A stretch of 64,000 nt of DNA, from the NCBI GenBank assembly GCA_036365145.1, contig JAEOAD010000015.1, forward strand, positions 6,813,501-6,877,500. Direction: 5' to 3'. The DNA comes from Orientallactaga sibirica (taxonomy: Eukaryota > Chordata > Mammalia > Rodentia > Dipodidae). The notes under the pieces are model-generated. The model was not told where the DNA came from. It ran no database searches and worked only from the letters and a program-made list of their open reading frames with translations. Shown piece by piece: positions 9,800 through 22,071 of this stretch (positions are counted from its first letter, which is position 1; each line of letters opens with the position of its first letter). A program made the translations under genes and the position numbers.

Positions 9800-10135
9800 C
9801 ACTAGCTGTATTAGTTACTTGTCTCATTGATGTGACCAAGTATTTGACATAAAGCACCTTAAGGGAAGAAGGGTTTGTTTTGGCTCACAGTACAAAGGAA
9901 TGCAATTTATCATGGCAGGAGAGGTATGGTGGTGGAAAGAAATCCTCCCCCTTCTCAGCCTGACTGGGAAGGGGGAGGGAAGACTGAGAAGATCTCTCTC
10001 ATATAGAGAAAGGTCTCTCTCCAGGAAAGAAGGGGCAAAGAAGGAGAGAAGGGAAGAAGGGGCTTATAAACATGTTTCAGGCCCATTTAAATGAGTCAGA
10101 CATTTAATTAGGATGAGTCTCATCACTAGGTGTAG
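9800..10135 (-). mobile_element. MaLR-like LTR fragment
   Basis: CTGTATTAGTTACTTGTCTC, TGACCAAGTATTTGACAT, TTTTGGCTCACAGTAC and ATCATGGCAGGAG follow the order seen in reverse complements of mammalian MaLR (ERVL-related) LTRs. Boundaries approximate. Recalled, not aligned. Confidence 0.4.
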
Positions 10136-11389
10136 GTGTGTAGGGACCGACCTGATTGGCTGGAGAAACATTGACTGAAGAAGGGCCAGGCTAAGCCCAC
10201 AAAATTGAGAAAGAAACAGAAAGTTATTGCTGTTGCTGAGGAGCGATTAGGTGTTATTGCTTGTAGTCATCTAGGATGAGACTGAATTAGATGCAAGTTC
10301 TAGTCCTGCTTGACAGCAAGGTTGCATCCATGTTTCTATGGACCAGCAACTAGCTAATTACCTACCAGGAAAAAGCTACCTTGCTCCTAATCCTTATTAT
10401 TCCCCCCTACTGAGAGGATATTCTTAATGGCTATTAGGGAAATGGGGTGACCACCACTCTAACTTCTTCAAGGTGAATAGGGAAGGAGATCATGGCAGGT
10501 AGAGCTCTCTTGGAGGAAGTCATCTAAAGGCCCATGTCAGAAAGGCTTTTTCATTTCTTGTGAGCATCATTCTGATATCCCATTACCTTCCTGTGTAGGT
10601 CCTTTTTTTGGTCTGTTTTTTTTTTTTGAGGCTGGGGTAACATTTATAAAAGATAAACAGTTAATAACATTATGGTTACTATCAAGACAGTAAAATAGGA
10701 TCTTTCTCTGTTGGAAGGAGGCATAAGTTAATGTAAAAGCTAAATATTGTGAGCATGAAGCTTATGATCAAGAGAAGTGGAAATCTTTAGCTTCAAACAG
10801 AGAAGCCTGTTAGCTTGAATATTTGTTTACACTAGTATTCTTTGTTTATACTCCTTCCTGGGTGTTTAAGACCATGTAGAGAGCCAGAAATTTAACTATA
10901 CATTGTATTTTTGAGGGTCAGCTGTGGCTCTGTAGAAGTGACTCTTAGGGCCCTGGGTCAAGCTCTATGGCTCTCTTAGCATTTGTGTCATCTGCTGAAA
11001 TGAGTCAGGACTGTGTTGGCCATGTGGCTTGGAAGCATTCCTCTTCTGTGACTCTTTTCTTGAAAACTGTATACAGATTTGGAGTTCAATCTCTGGGTCT
11101 CCATGTACTTAATGACTATGACGACAGGTGGCCTACCAAAGTTGTAGGGCATGCTAGGAGTGTCCTATTACCTCCTTGAGGCCTTTTTGACCTGGGAGCA
11201 GGAACCAAAATAGTGGTTGTCCTTTTAAATCCAGGGCCTCCAATTGGTTTTGGCTTTTATGTATGGTTATTAAGCACTCAGAATAACAGTTACACCAGTC
11301 TTGAAGAAAAATATGGATACAGAACACATCTGATCACCTTTGTCTTTAGCTTAAGCACTCTTTTTAATGGAAGAGAGGAAGCTAACTTT
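10136..11389. other. Unassigned intergenic sequence, possibly ERV-derived
   Basis: Not B1, tRNA SINE or L1. It lies between two LTR-like blocks, which suggests retroviral internal sequence, but no gag, pol or env motif is readable in any frame. Confidence 0.3.
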
Positions 11390-11484
11390 ATTGTATAGTA
11401 GAAGCAGTGAGAAGAACTCAGGTACAGGGAGATTCCATAGGAGGGAACTGTGTAGTCAGCTCCATATTGCTGAGGCACAGTTTA

Positions 11485-11805
11485 GGGGAGGAACAGGATT
11501 TATTTCAAGATTACAGATACAGGGGAAGTTCCATCAATGGTGGAATAAGATTCTTATTTCCATATATTCAAACAGAGAGAAACTGCAGTAAGCCAAACAC
11601 CAAAAAGCAGAAAGCATGAACAAACTCAACAGAACTCAACCTCTGTCCACATACTTCTGGGCTGGAATCAGATCCACCCCCAGTGACATTCCCCCTGTAG
11701 CAGGAATCTTCCTGCTGGAGGCTGAAACTGTAAACTAAATTTTAATAAACACCTGAATCTATGTGCCTATACATTCAAATTATATTCAAATTACCACAGG
11801 GACCA
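11485..11805 (-). mobile_element. LTR-like repeat, copy 1
   Basis: Shares ordered landmarks with 13,205-13,535: GATTTATT, CAGGGGAAGTTCCAT, ACAGAGAGAAA, TAATAAAC-CCTGAATCTAT and ACATTCAAA. Two diverged copies of one family, MaLR-like by overall layout. Confidence 0.45.
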
Positions 11806-11845
11806 AAAGACAAGTTGCCCATTGAAAGCAAAAGAAGCAAAAGTT

Positions 11846-12025
11846 GCTAGACATGGTAGTGCACACCTTTAATCCCAGCACTTGGGGAGCAGAGGTAGGA
11901 GGATCACCATGAGTTTGAGGCCACCTTGACACTACGTAGTGAGTCCCAGGTCAGCCTGAGCTAGAGTGAAACCCTACCTCAAAAAAAAACAAAAACAAAT
12001 AAACAAACGAACAAACAAAAAAACA
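11846..12025 (+). mobile_element. B1-type SINE
   Basis: Sense copy: CACACCTTTAATCCCAGCAC, GGTCAGCCTGAGCTAGAGTG, then a long A-rich tail of AAACAAACAAA type. Confidence 0.92.
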
Positions 12026-12985
12026 AAAAGCAAAAGTAAAAAGCTCTCTGAAAGTAGGTTGACATTAAAGCCCCCCATACAGAGTACTTGTCCTTGATTT
12101 ATATGGAAATTAGCCATCAAGTTGAGGTGAATTTTATTGGTTAGGTTTAAATGTACATAGAAGACTTTGGTTGGTGGATCAGGGAGGGCACAAACTTTAA
12201 GTGCCAAAAATCTCAAGGGGGGCATCACAGGGGAAGCGTGAGACTGGCTTTGTTGTTTTTCTTAGAGCCCTCTTACCTGGTCAGCTTTACTATCTCTCAT
12301 ACCCAGCTGTAAGCCCTCTTCTTATTCTTCTTTAGCACTCCCGACTTTACTGTTTTAATCCTAACTTTCATTTTAACCATTACATTTCTAAGGCAAGGAC
12401 AAAAGACAAAACTGTTGTCAAAGGAGTAGCTGAGCTGTAGCCAAGAGCATAGAGCAAGATTGCTTTTTCTCAAGGGCCCTGTCCTAAGTACTAGTGAGTT
12501 TCTTCCTCATACTCTCTGTCATTACCATTTACTGTCTGGCTTGACACTTTGGTTCCACCCCTGGGTGTATCTTCTAGTGCTCAAAAGTTCTAATACTAAG
12601 GGAGGAGGGTGTACCCTTACAATGAGTCTCTCTCCCCATGTCACTCTCCAATAAAGTTCTGAGCACACATTATACTAGCACACAGGCTTACAAGAAGGCA
12701 GAGGTAATTCTGCTTGGGGAGGGTGGGAGTAGCAAAATCTACAGACATTTTGTTTGCCTGACATCCACCAAATGTCTCTTCTAGAAGGCAGTAGTAGTTC
12801 CCAAAACAAACAAAATTGCCTGATGTCAGCAGCAAAAGCCCTTGCCACTGTCTGATGGGAAGCCAGTCACAGCGTTCTGCTTCTTGGTCACCTCCAAAGC
12901 AGCATACTCATCACAAGTGGACACATATCGGTAGGGCCAAGAACTTTTATTAATTAGACCATCTCCCCCAGCAGGGCCTCAGGCA
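12026..12985. other. Unassigned intergenic sequence
   Basis: Contains CAATAAAGTTCTGAG at about 12,649, which could be the polyadenylation signal of an LTR, but no matching LTR partner is visible. No coding frame recognised. Confidence 0.3.
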
Positions 12986-12987
12986 TT

Positions 12988-13187
12988 TCTTTTTTCTTTT
13001 TCTTTTCTTTTCTTTTCTTTTCTTTTTTTTTCTTTTTTGGTTTTTTTGAGATAGAGTCTCAGTCTAGCTCAGACTGACCTGGAATTCACTATGTAGTCTC
13101 ACGGTGGCCTCGAACTCATGGTAATATTATTCCTACCTCTGCTTCCCAAGTGCTGGGATTAAAGGCATGTGCCACCACACCCAGCTC
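12988..13187 (-). mobile_element. B1-type SINE with (TTTTC)n tail
   Basis: TTTTCTTTTCTTTTC repeats (12,996-13,045) lead into the antisense B1 body (GATAGAGTCTCAGTCTAG to CACCACACCCAGC). The pentanucleotide has expanded from the poly-A tail. Confidence 0.9.
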
Positions 13188-13204
13188 ACACTTCTTTTTT
13201 TTTT

Positions 13205-13535
13205 TTAATGGGAGGAATATGATTTATTGAAGCTTACAGATCCAGGGGAAGTTCCATAATGTCAGAAGAAGCTGGACGCCCTTTCACAGGTCCACACAGA
13301 GAGAAATACCACTGGCAGCACCATAAGGAAGCACACTCCAGGAACCCCAGGCAGAGCTCAAGCACTCTGCATACCTTAGGGTGGAATTCCAGATCTGCCT
13401 CCAAACACACCTTAGAGCTGGATTCTAGGATCCATCCATAGTGACACCTCCTTCAGCCAGGTTGGAGATCTAAGTTATAAGCTTTAATAAACTCCTGAAT
13501 CTATTGGGGGACATCCATTCAAACTACTACATTCC
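13205..13535 (-). mobile_element. LTR-like repeat, copy 2
   Basis: Partner of the copy near 11.5 kb by the same ordered landmarks. Here the end reads CTTTAATAAACTCCTGAATC followed by GGGGGACATCCATTCAAAC. Confidence 0.45.
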
Positions 13536-13549
13536 ACTCTGGCCCTGAA

Positions 13550-14140
13550 TAGATTCAGAGCTGGGGTCCTCGCTGTTTCCTGGGGTCGTTGTCCACCAAC
13601 ATCCCAGGCGCAGAAGTTGTGGGGAAGAAGCAGGGTCCTGGAGCAGTGGGTGAGTGCGACGAGGGGCAATGAACACCTGGGAGACTGTCTGATGGACAGC
13701 ATTCATTTAGTCAAAAGGGGAGTGGGTTTATAAATACTTGGGAAAGGTTGAGATGGCACATACAGACTATATGGCAATCGGATACATAGTTTATGGGTTG
13801 CTATGGTTTCAAAGCTGTGGGGGAGGAGCTGTGGGAGAGATGGCCTAAAGGCTATGTGACTTCAGCCACATAAGGGTCTCTTGGGCAGCTAGCCACAAGG
13901 TCAGGAACTGTGGGGAAGGGCAAAGCCTGACTTATGGGCTGGTCAAGATTTGGGGATTCAGGGGAAGGGCCTTGCCAGTTCTGCCCACTCTGGGCATAAC
14001 AGGGCACAGTACAACCTTGCCCGAGGGTAGGGAAGGCCAGTCACCACTGCCAGGGTGGGTTCCCAACCATAGGGCCAGTTGTAACCCCACAGCCCAAGGT
14101 CCCTGGCCATGTCCAACAGTGCAGGCCAGCCTCCTCACAG
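13550..14140 (-). other. Possible old LTR promoter block
   Basis: On the minus strand a TATA-like TATTTATAAACCC (about 13,733-13,721) lies upstream of a C-rich stretch that runs to 13,560. This resembles an LTR U3-R arrangement next to LTR-like copy 2. No second LTR or primer-binding site recognised. Confidence 0.22.
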
Positions 14141-14480
14141 TCCCAGACTGTTTTTAGCAATGCCCAGCACATAACCATCTCACATTTGTAAATTGTATTC
14201 AGTTCAACTTCAAAGGTCCCCAATAGTCTTTAGCAACTTTAGTTCCAAAGTCCCAAGTCTTATCTGAGATTTGACTCTCTTAACTGTGATTCCTGTAAAA
14301 TCACAACAAGTTACATGCTTTCAACATACAATGGCACAAAGTAAACGTGTCCAACTGCTATAATGCATAACAAGGGGAGATGGGAACAATGCCAACTTAA
14401 TAACCATTAAGCAAACATCAAACATCTACAGTTCAAGTCCAATATTCACAACCAGTGACTTACAGTCTCTGCATTTTCCA
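14141..14480. mobile_element. Possible MaLR-internal fragment
   Basis: CCAAAGTCCCAAGTCTTATC, CTGTAAAATCACAACAAGTT and ACATACAATGGCAC resemble the internal region of MaLR elements as I remember it. Uncertain. Confidence 0.3.
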
Positions 14481-14511
14481 ATTCTGCTTCTCCAGCCCTC
14501 AGACATTTTTA

Positions 14512-14734
14512 AAATTTATCTATTTATTTATTTATTTATTTATTTGAGACAGAGAGAGGAAAAAAGAGAGAGGGAGAGTGAGAATGGGCACACCAGGGCC
14601 TCTAGCCACTGCAAACGAATTCCAGATGCGTATGCCCCCTTGTGCATCTGGCTTACATGGGACCTGGAGAATCGAACTGGGGTCCTCAGGCTTCACAGGC
14701 ATGTGCCTTAAACTAAGCCATTTCTCCAGCCCCT
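14512..14734 (-). mobile_element. tRNA-derived SINE
   Basis: Antisense copy with a long TATTTATTTATTTATTTATT tail and AAGCCATTTCTCCAGCCCC head. Confidence 0.92.
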
Positions 14735-14739
14735 TAGTA

Positions 14740-15106
14740 CTTTTTAAAATTTTTTCTCATTTTTTAATTCAACCAAATGGACAATCAAAATTAACACTCA
14801 CACTAGGTTGTGCATGATTAATTGTTAATGCTTCCCTAAGTGAAAGATTAATCTGTGACATTTATAGCTAGAACATTCATTTAAGGGTTTTGATAGTTTC
14901 TGCAGACTTTGTCCAGTTCAAGAGTTTATGTTCCCACTTTGAGAGTTCATCAGCATTGGTGGCAGCGATGTGCATGAATTGTGGTCTCTTAGTAATTTCC
15001 TGAGTCCATTTTGAAATGCTCTTTCAGTGCTGGCTTCATTTATGATTTTCCTTGTAATGCTTCACAGTGGTCAATAGAATTATGATTTGTATGTAATTGT
15101 TGTTTT
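14740..15106. other. Unassigned intergenic sequence
   Basis: AT-rich, no repeat recognised. Confidence 0.35.
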
Positions 15107-15120
15107 TCTGTGGCTACTTT

Positions 15121-15270
15121 TCTTTTGGTTTTTCAAGGTAGGGTTTCACTCTCGCCCAGGCTTACCTGAAATTCACTATATAGTCTCAGGATGGCCTTGA
15201 ACTCACAGTGATCCACCTATCTCTACCTCCCAAGTGCTGGGATTAAAGGCGTGTGCCATGATGCCCGGCC
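15121..15270 (-). mobile_element. B1-type SINE with target-site duplication
   Basis: Antisense B1 body from GGTAGGGTTTCACTCTCGCC to GATGCCCGGCC. TCTGTGGCTACTTT (15,107-15,120) and TCTGTGGCTATTTT (15,271-15,284) flank it, differing at one base. Confidence 0.92.
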
Positions 15271-15299
15271 TCTGTGGCTATTTTCAAAGATTTTTTTTT

Positions 15300-15556
15300 T
15301 GTCTTGATTTTCAACCATTGCGTGCAGGCATGGATTTCCTTGAGGTTATCCAGGTTTGGCTTTGCTGATCTTTGAAAGTTTATGCACTCCACCATGTTTG
15401 GGACATTCGCAGTCATTTCCTCCAATTCTTTCTACACCAATATCTCTCTCCTCTCCTTTTGAAATTTCAGTGACATGAATACCAGACCTTTCAGTATTAT
15501 CCTGCACATTTCTGAGGCTCAGCTCAGTTTTCTTTGTATGTTCGGATTAGAGACTT
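15300..15556 (-). mobile_element. Ancient L1 fragment, low confidence
   Basis: GTCATTTCCTCCAATTCTTT and TGAAATTTCAGTGACATGAA resemble the reverse complement of an L1 5' or ORF1 region. Confidence 0.35.
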
Positions 15557-15699
15557 TTTTTTTTGTTTTGGTTTTTTGAAGTAGGGTCTCACTCCAGCTC
15601 AGGCTGACCTAGAATTCGCCATGTGATCTCAGGGTGGCCTTGAACTCATGGCAATCCTCCTACCTCTGCCTCCTGAGGACTGGGATTTAAAGCATGTGA
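15557..15699 (-). mobile_element. B1-type SINE, left end missing
   Basis: Antisense body GAAGTAGGGTCTCACTCCAG to GACTGGGATTTAAAGCATG. The terminal CACCACGCCCGGC is missing where the L1 begins. Confidence 0.85.
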
Positions 15700-15839
15700 C
15701 TATTTACATATATATAATACCATCCTATTAAGTCCCCCTTCTCTCCCTTTCTATTCCCTTTATATCCCCTTTCTAGCTTACTGGCTTCTGCTGCTGAGTT
15801 TTATTCCTATTCACAAAGAAGTCTAATCATTTGTAGGTA

Positions 15840-18800
15840 GGATCCACATATGAGAGAGAACTTTTGGCTTTCTGGGCCTGGGTTACCTCAGTAAGTATAG
15901 TCCTTTCTAAATCCATCCATTTTCCAGAAACTTTCATAACTTCATTTTTTGTTAACACTGAGTAGAACTTCATTGTGTAATTTGTGCCACATCTTCATTA
16001 TTCACTCATCAGTTGAGGGACATCTAAACTGGTTCCATTTTCTAGCTATTGTGAATAGAGTGGCAATAAACATGGTCTAGCAAGTATCTCTAAGGTAGTG
16101 AGAAAAGTCTTAGGATATATGCCTAGGAGTGGTATAGCTGGGTCATATGGTAAATCTATTTTTAGCTGTTTCAGGAACCTCCACACTGATTTCCACAATG
16201 GCTGGACCAGATTGCATTCCCACCAACAGTGTAGAAGGGTTTCTCTTTTTCCACATCCTCACCAGCATTTATAGTCATTTGTTTTCATGATGGCAGCTAA
16301 TCTGACAGACATGAGATAGAATCTCAAGGTAGTTTTAATCTGCATTTCCCTGATGACTAGGGATGTAGAACATTTTTCAGATATTTACATGCCATCTGTA
16401 TTTCTTCTTCTGAGAGCTATTTTTTGAGTTCTTTGTATATTCTAGATATTAATACTCTGTCAGATGTATAGCTGGCAAAAATTTAAGCCCATTCTGTAGG
16501 TTGCCTCTTTGCTCTATTGATAGTGTCCTTAGCTATGCAAAAGCTTTGTAATTTCATGAGTTCCAGAGGTTGATCTGTGGTTTTATTTCCTGAACAACTG
16601 GGGTTCTATTCAGAAAGTCTTTGCCAAGACCAATATGTTGAAGGGTTTCCCCTACTTTTCCTTTAGCATTTTCAGAGTTTCAGGTCTGATATTAAGGTCT
16701 TTGATCCATTTTGACTTAATTCTTGTGCATGGAGAGAGAGAAGAATCTGTTTTCATCCTTCTACAGATACATATCCAGTTTTCCTAGCACCATTTGCTGA
16801 AGAGGCTGTCTTTTCTCCAATGAGCGTTATTGGCATTTTTGTCAAAGATCAGGTGGCTATAGATACCTGGACTTATATCAGGGTCCTCTATTCTGTTCCA
16901 TATTCTGTTCCATTGATCTACATGTCTGTTTTTGTGCCAGTACCATGATGTTTTTGTTATTATGGCTCTGTAATTATAGGTTAAAATCAGGTCTGGTGAT
17001 ACTGCCAGCCTTATTTTTGCTGATCAAAATTGTTTTAGAAATTTGAGGTTTTTGGTGCTTTCAAATGAATTTTTGGATTTTTTCTATTTCCATGAAAAAT
17101 GCCATTGGAATTTTGATGGGGATTGTATTAAATGTATAGATTGCTTTTGGTAAGATTGCCATTTTCACAGTATTGATTCTTCCAATCCAAGAACATGGGA
17201 TGTCTTTCCATTATTTCATAGTGTCTCCTGCAATTTCTTGCTTAAGTATTTTAAAGTTTTCATTGTAGAGATCCTTCACGTCCTTGCTTAGGTTTATCCC
17301 AAGGTACTTTATTATTTTTGATGCAATTGTGAATGGGAGTGATTCTCTAATTTCATCCTCTGTGTGTTTGTTGTTAGCATATAGGACGGCTACTAATTTC
17401 TGTGTGTTTATTTTGTATCCTGCTACATGGCTATAGGTGTTTATCAACTCTAACAGTCTGCTGGTAGAGTCTTTAGGGTCCTTTCTGTATAAAATCATAT
17501 CATCTGCAAATAATGATAACTTGATATCTTACTTTCCAATTTGTATCCCTTTTATGTGTGTCTCTTGCCTTATTTCCATGGCTAAGACTTCCAGTACTAT
17601 ATTAAATAAAAGTGAGGACAGTGGACATCCTTGCCTTGTGCCTGATTTTAGTGGAAAGGCATCAAGTTTTTCTCCATTTAGTATTATGTTGGCTATGGGT
17701 TTGTCATAAATAGCCTTTATTATGTTGAGATAGGTTCCTTCTATTCCCAGTCTCTGTAGGACTTTTATCATGAAGGGATGTTGGATTTTGTCAATTTTTT
17801 TTGCATCTAATGAGATGATCATGCAATTTTTGTCCTTCAGTCGATTTATATAATGTATTACATTTATGGATTTGTGTATGTTGAACCATCCCTGCATCTC
17901 TGGGATAAAGCCTACTTGGTTGGGGTGAATGATCTTTCTAATATATTCTTGCATTCTGTTTGCCAATATTTTGTTGAGAATTTTTGCATCTATGTTCATG
18001 AGAGAGATTGGTCTGTAATTTTCCTTTTTGTTCTATCTTTGTCTGGTTTGGGGATCAGGTTGATTCTGGCTTCATAGAAGGAGTTTGGTAGGGTTCCTTC
18101 CTCTTCTATTTTATGAAAAAGTTTAAGAAGCATTGGTGTTAGTTCTTCTATGAAGGTCTGGTAAAATTCAGCAGTGAATCCATCTGGCCCTGGACTGTTT
18201 TTAGTTGGGAGATTTTTTATAACTGCTTGGATCTCCATACTTGTTATAGGTCTATTTAAGTGGTTAATCTCATCTTGATTTAATTTAAGTAGGTCATATA
18301 AATCAAGGAAATCATCCGTTTCAGATTTTCAAACTTAGTGGAGTATATGTTCTTATAGTATGTCCCTATGATTTTTTTTTTTTAATTTCTCTGGTATCTG
18401 TTGTGATGGTGCCTTTTTCATCTCTAATTTTATTAATTTGTGTCTCTTCTCTCTTTTCATCAGATTTGCTAATCTGTTTATCCTTATCTTGTCAATCTTG
18501 TTTATCCTTTCAAAGAACCAACTCTTTGTTTCATTGATTCTTTGGATTTTTATTTTTTGTTTCTGTTTCATTAATTTCTGCCCTAATCTTTATTATTTCT
18601 TCCTGTCTACTGATTTTTGGTTTGCCTTGTTCTTCTTTTTCCAAGGCCTTAAGGTGAAGCATTAAGTTGTTTACTTGCGACCTTTCTAATTTCTTAATAC
18701 AGGCACTTAAAGCTATAAATTTCCCTCTTAGGACTGCCTTCATTGTGTCCCAAAAATTTTGGTATGTTGTGTTCTCATTATCATTTGACTCCTTGAATTT

Positions 18801-19560
18801 TTAAATTTCCTTCTTGATTTCTTTATTGAGCCATTCATCATTTAGTAGTGTATTGTTTAGTTTCCATGATTTTGTGTATGCACTATAGCTTTTCTTGCTA
18901 ATGATTTGTAGTATGATCCCATTGTGGTCAGATACAGTGCATGGAATTATTTCACTTTTAGTATATTTGTTAAGGTTTGCTTTATGTCCTAATATATAGT
19001 CTATTTTTGAGAATGTTCCATGTGCTGCTGAAAAGAATGTGTATTCTGCAACATTTGGATGAAATGTCCAGTAGATAGCTGTTAGGTCCATTTGTTCTAT
19101 GACCTCATTTAATCCAGATGCATCTCTGTTTATTTATTTATTTATTTTTGGCCAGGATGACCTGTCAATTGGTGAGAGTGGGGTGTTGAAGTCACCCACT
19201 ACAAGTGTGCTTGGTGTTATCTGTGACTTTAATTATAATAGCATTTGTTTGATGAAATTGGGAGCCCCCATGTTAGGTGCATATATGTTTAGGATTGTAA
19301 TGTCCTCCTGTTGGAGTGCTCCTTTAATCAATATAAAGTGACCTTCCTTATCTTTCCTAACTAATATCAGTCTGAAGTCTACCCTGTCAGATATTAGTAT
19401 AGTGACCCCTGTTTGTTTTCTAGGCCCATTTGCTTGAAACACTGTTTTCCAACCTTTCACCATAAGATAGTGTCCATCCTTTGTAGAAAGATGAGTTTCT
19501 TGGAGGCAACAAATTGAAGGATCCTGCTTTTTAACCCTGTCTGCAAACTTATGTCTTTTG
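15840..19560 (-). pseudogene. L1 ORF2 remnant (endonuclease and reverse transcriptase)
   Basis: In order on the minus strand: endonuclease pieces (19,463-18,801, with LNIYAPN, EYTFFSA and the KLNNTLLND block), the linker (18,743-18,353, KSWFFERINKIDK), and the reverse transcriptase (18,238-17,211). RT landmarks include [20 protein letters not shown]-like [26 protein letters not shown] and, in the next open segment, LSLFADDMILY. A TAA at 17,531-17,529 lies just before the FADD block and separates it from the upstream RT half. Motif A reads [10 protein letters not shown], one residue shorter than usual. The C-terminal region continues as diverged sequence to 15,840. No functional protein can be made. 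Confidence 0.88.
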
Positions 19561-19689
19561 GTTGAGGCATTCAGGCCATTGATATTGAGTTATTATTGAA
19601 AAGTATGTATTTATTTTTGTCATTTTTCATGTTTTGTAGTTCTCCCGGTTTTACCTTTGCTCTCTTGTATTAACTAGTATTGGAGTATA

Positions 19690-19807
19690 TTTTTTTTTTT
19701 TTTTTTTTTCCAGGTTCCTTATATGTGTGCTTTTCTCTTCAGCCTGGAGGATCCATCCAAGAATTTTCTGTAGAGCTGGTTTTGTCTTCATATATTCCTT
19801 TAGCCTG

Positions 19808-19859
<52 letters not shown>

Positions 19860-20690
19860 AATGTCCTTATTTCTCCATCTATTTGAATGGATAGCTTTGC
19901 AGGATAAAATAACCATGGTTGACAGTTGTTATCTTTCAGAACTTGAAATACATCACTCCAAGCCCTTCTGGCTTTTAAAGTTTGTGTTGAGTAATCTGCT
20001 GTGATTCTGATGGGCTTGCCTTTGTAGGTGACTTATGTTTTCTCTCTAGCTGCTTTCAATATATTTTCTTTGGTTTGTCTGTTTGGTAGTTTAATTATAA
20101 TATGGCAAGGAGAGTTTCTTTCCAGGTTTTGTCTGTTTGGTGTTCTAAAGGCTTCCTGTATATGCATTGGCATCTCTTTCCCAATTTGGGGGAAGTTTTA
20201 TTCTATTATTTTGTTACAAACACCGATTATGCCTTTGGAGTAAAATTCTTCTCCTTCAACTATACCCTGAATTCTTATGTTTGATCTTTTCATACTGTCC
20301 CGAATATCTTGAAATTCCCATTCATACCTTCCTATTAGTTTGTCTTTCTCTTTGTTGGACTGTATTAGATCTGCCACCTGGTCTTCTAGTTTAGATATTC
20401 TGTTCTCTCCTTCATCCATTCTACTGGAGAGATTTTCTACAGAGTTTTTTATTTCACTGACTTTGTTTTCTTTGCGAGCATTTCTTACTGGTTTTTCTTC
20501 ATTATCTCTATTTCTTTATTTATGTGTTGTATTGACCTCCTTATTTCATTAAATTGGTTTCCTGTGTGTTCTTTGATTCCTTTGATATCCTCTTTGAATT
20601 CTTTGAACATATTTATAATCATCGTTTTGAAATCTTTCTCAGATATTTTCTCTAAATTACTCTCACTGGAGGTCATTTCTGATGCATTAC
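19690..20690 (-). pseudogene. L1 ORF1 remnant
   Basis: Two open segments, 20,676-20,485 (begins MTSSESNLEKISEKDF) and 20,419-20,198 (begins MDEGENRISKLEDQVADL), match the heptad-rich coiled-coil part of L1 ORF1 RNA-binding proteins. Downstream sequence to about 19,690 is too degraded to read and contains the TG repeat. ORF1 normally forms trimers that coat L1 RNA; this copy is broken. Confidence 0.75.
19812..19858. repeat. (TG)n microsatellite inside L1
   Basis: About 23 TG units interrupt the L1 ORF1 3' region. Confidence 0.97.
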
Positions 20691-21079
20691 TACTTTTGGT
20701 GGATTTATATTGTCTTTATTTTTTTGTGTTTCTTGTATTATAATGTTGAGATTTTTGCATCTTGGATTAATTTAATGCTTGAGTTTTCTAATTATCTGCA
20801 GTATTATTAGATGTATCAATCTGATGTTACATATCTTCAGGGTAGGAGCTTAAGGTGCTAGGTGTGGCTCTTAATACTCTCAGAGTAACCGCAAAAGTGA
20901 CCCTAGGTGTTGGGTTTGCCCTGCTATGAGAGTATTCAAGTAGGCTGAGTGGAACAAAAAACAGACAAATTCTAAAAATTTCATTAAACAATGTATATAT
21001 TCCATGAAAAACAGCACAGAGTATTTATGCAAGAGTAGGTATTATGACAAATTGATCCTCTAACAAAGTCACAGTCCCT

Positions 21080-21195
21080 AAGGATGTGTGTTGTCCCACA
21101 CCCTTAATCCTGTCAACTGAGAGGCTAAGATTTCTGGTCTGTAGAGGGTTCCAAGGTCAGCTTGTGACTGAGTGAGACCCTTCTCCAATAAATGA
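21080..21195 (+). mobile_element. Degenerate B1-like SINE
   Basis: Weak sense similarity: CACACCCTTAATCCTGTCAAC, AAGGTCAGCTTGTGACTGAG, GAGACCCTTCTCCAATAAAT. Confidence 0.4.
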
Positions 21196-21370
21196 CTTAA
21201 ATTATTTTTTAAAGTAAATTATTTTAGCATCTGTGCAATCTCATGGTTGTTGTTTATTGGTTGCTTTTTTCTTTTGAGAGTTTGTTCAATTTTCGATTCT
21301 GTCCTAGTCATTTTTAATATTACTTATAAGACACTGGGCCTTGGTTACAGTCTTGTGAACAATGGAGACC

Positions 21371-21409
<39 letters not shown>
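21371..21409. repeat. (ATT)n microsatellite
   Basis: Thirteen TTA/ATT units without interruption. Confidence 0.97.
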
Positions 21410-21411
<2 letters not shown>

Positions 21412-21429
21412 AACATATTTTGTATGGAT

Positions 21430-22040
21430 ACATAATATGTTGGTATCCTCTTTGCCCTTGTCTCTGCCCCCATTCTGTTGGGGACTCTCCTCAGTAGGGT
21501 TACAGGTATTCTCTATGGGGTTGTGGCTTATGCATTGTGGGAGCAGCAGTCAGTTATTTTGTGGGGGGGAATGCTTTTGGGCATGCTATTTCATCTTATG
21601 GCTCTTACATCTTTTTGCTCCCTCTTCCACAAAATTCCCTGAGCTTTGAGGGGTGAGTTTTAAGTCACCCTCATTGATGAGCTCTTAAGAACTTCTGGAT
21701 CTCTGCTTTGGTAGGTGTTAAGTATCCTCAGGGTCTGTCTCCTTCACCCTGGTGCTGATTATCAGGTTCATTATGGAAGCAGTACTCTTGCTCATCTCCC
21801 CAATTCCTCTGTGGTTTCAGCTGTGGCTTGGCTAAAGTGCGAGGGGTAATTTATCTCCTTGGGTCTCACTACCTTCTGAAAAAGAACAGATTCTCCAATG
21901 GAGAGTGAAGTCAGCATAGTGGAAAATGGCATAAGCATTATTAACTTAGGGAGAATTTGTTGTATATATAACCCCTCTTTTAGCCAAAGACTATTGAGAG
22001 CTTGATACTGGAGAACATAAGCTTTGTCGCTATAGGATTC

Positions 22041-22071
<31 letters not shown>

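Larger units (their letters stand above)
15700..20790 (-). mobile_element. Near-full-length L1 LINE, inactive
   Basis: Minus-strand element of about 5 kb carrying ORF1 coiled-coil sequence (20,676-20,198) and then ORF2 (about 19,560-15,840) in the canonical order. The 5' side may extend to about 21,060. Stop codons and frameshifts break both ORFs. A (TG)n tract lies in the ORF1 3' region. It has the same strand as the 4.4-7.4 kb L1. Confidence 0.88.

Noticed and set aside
13560..13640. GGGGTCGTTGTCCACCAAC as a retroviral primer-binding site
   Set aside because: It does not match the 3' end of any tRNA I know on either strand.
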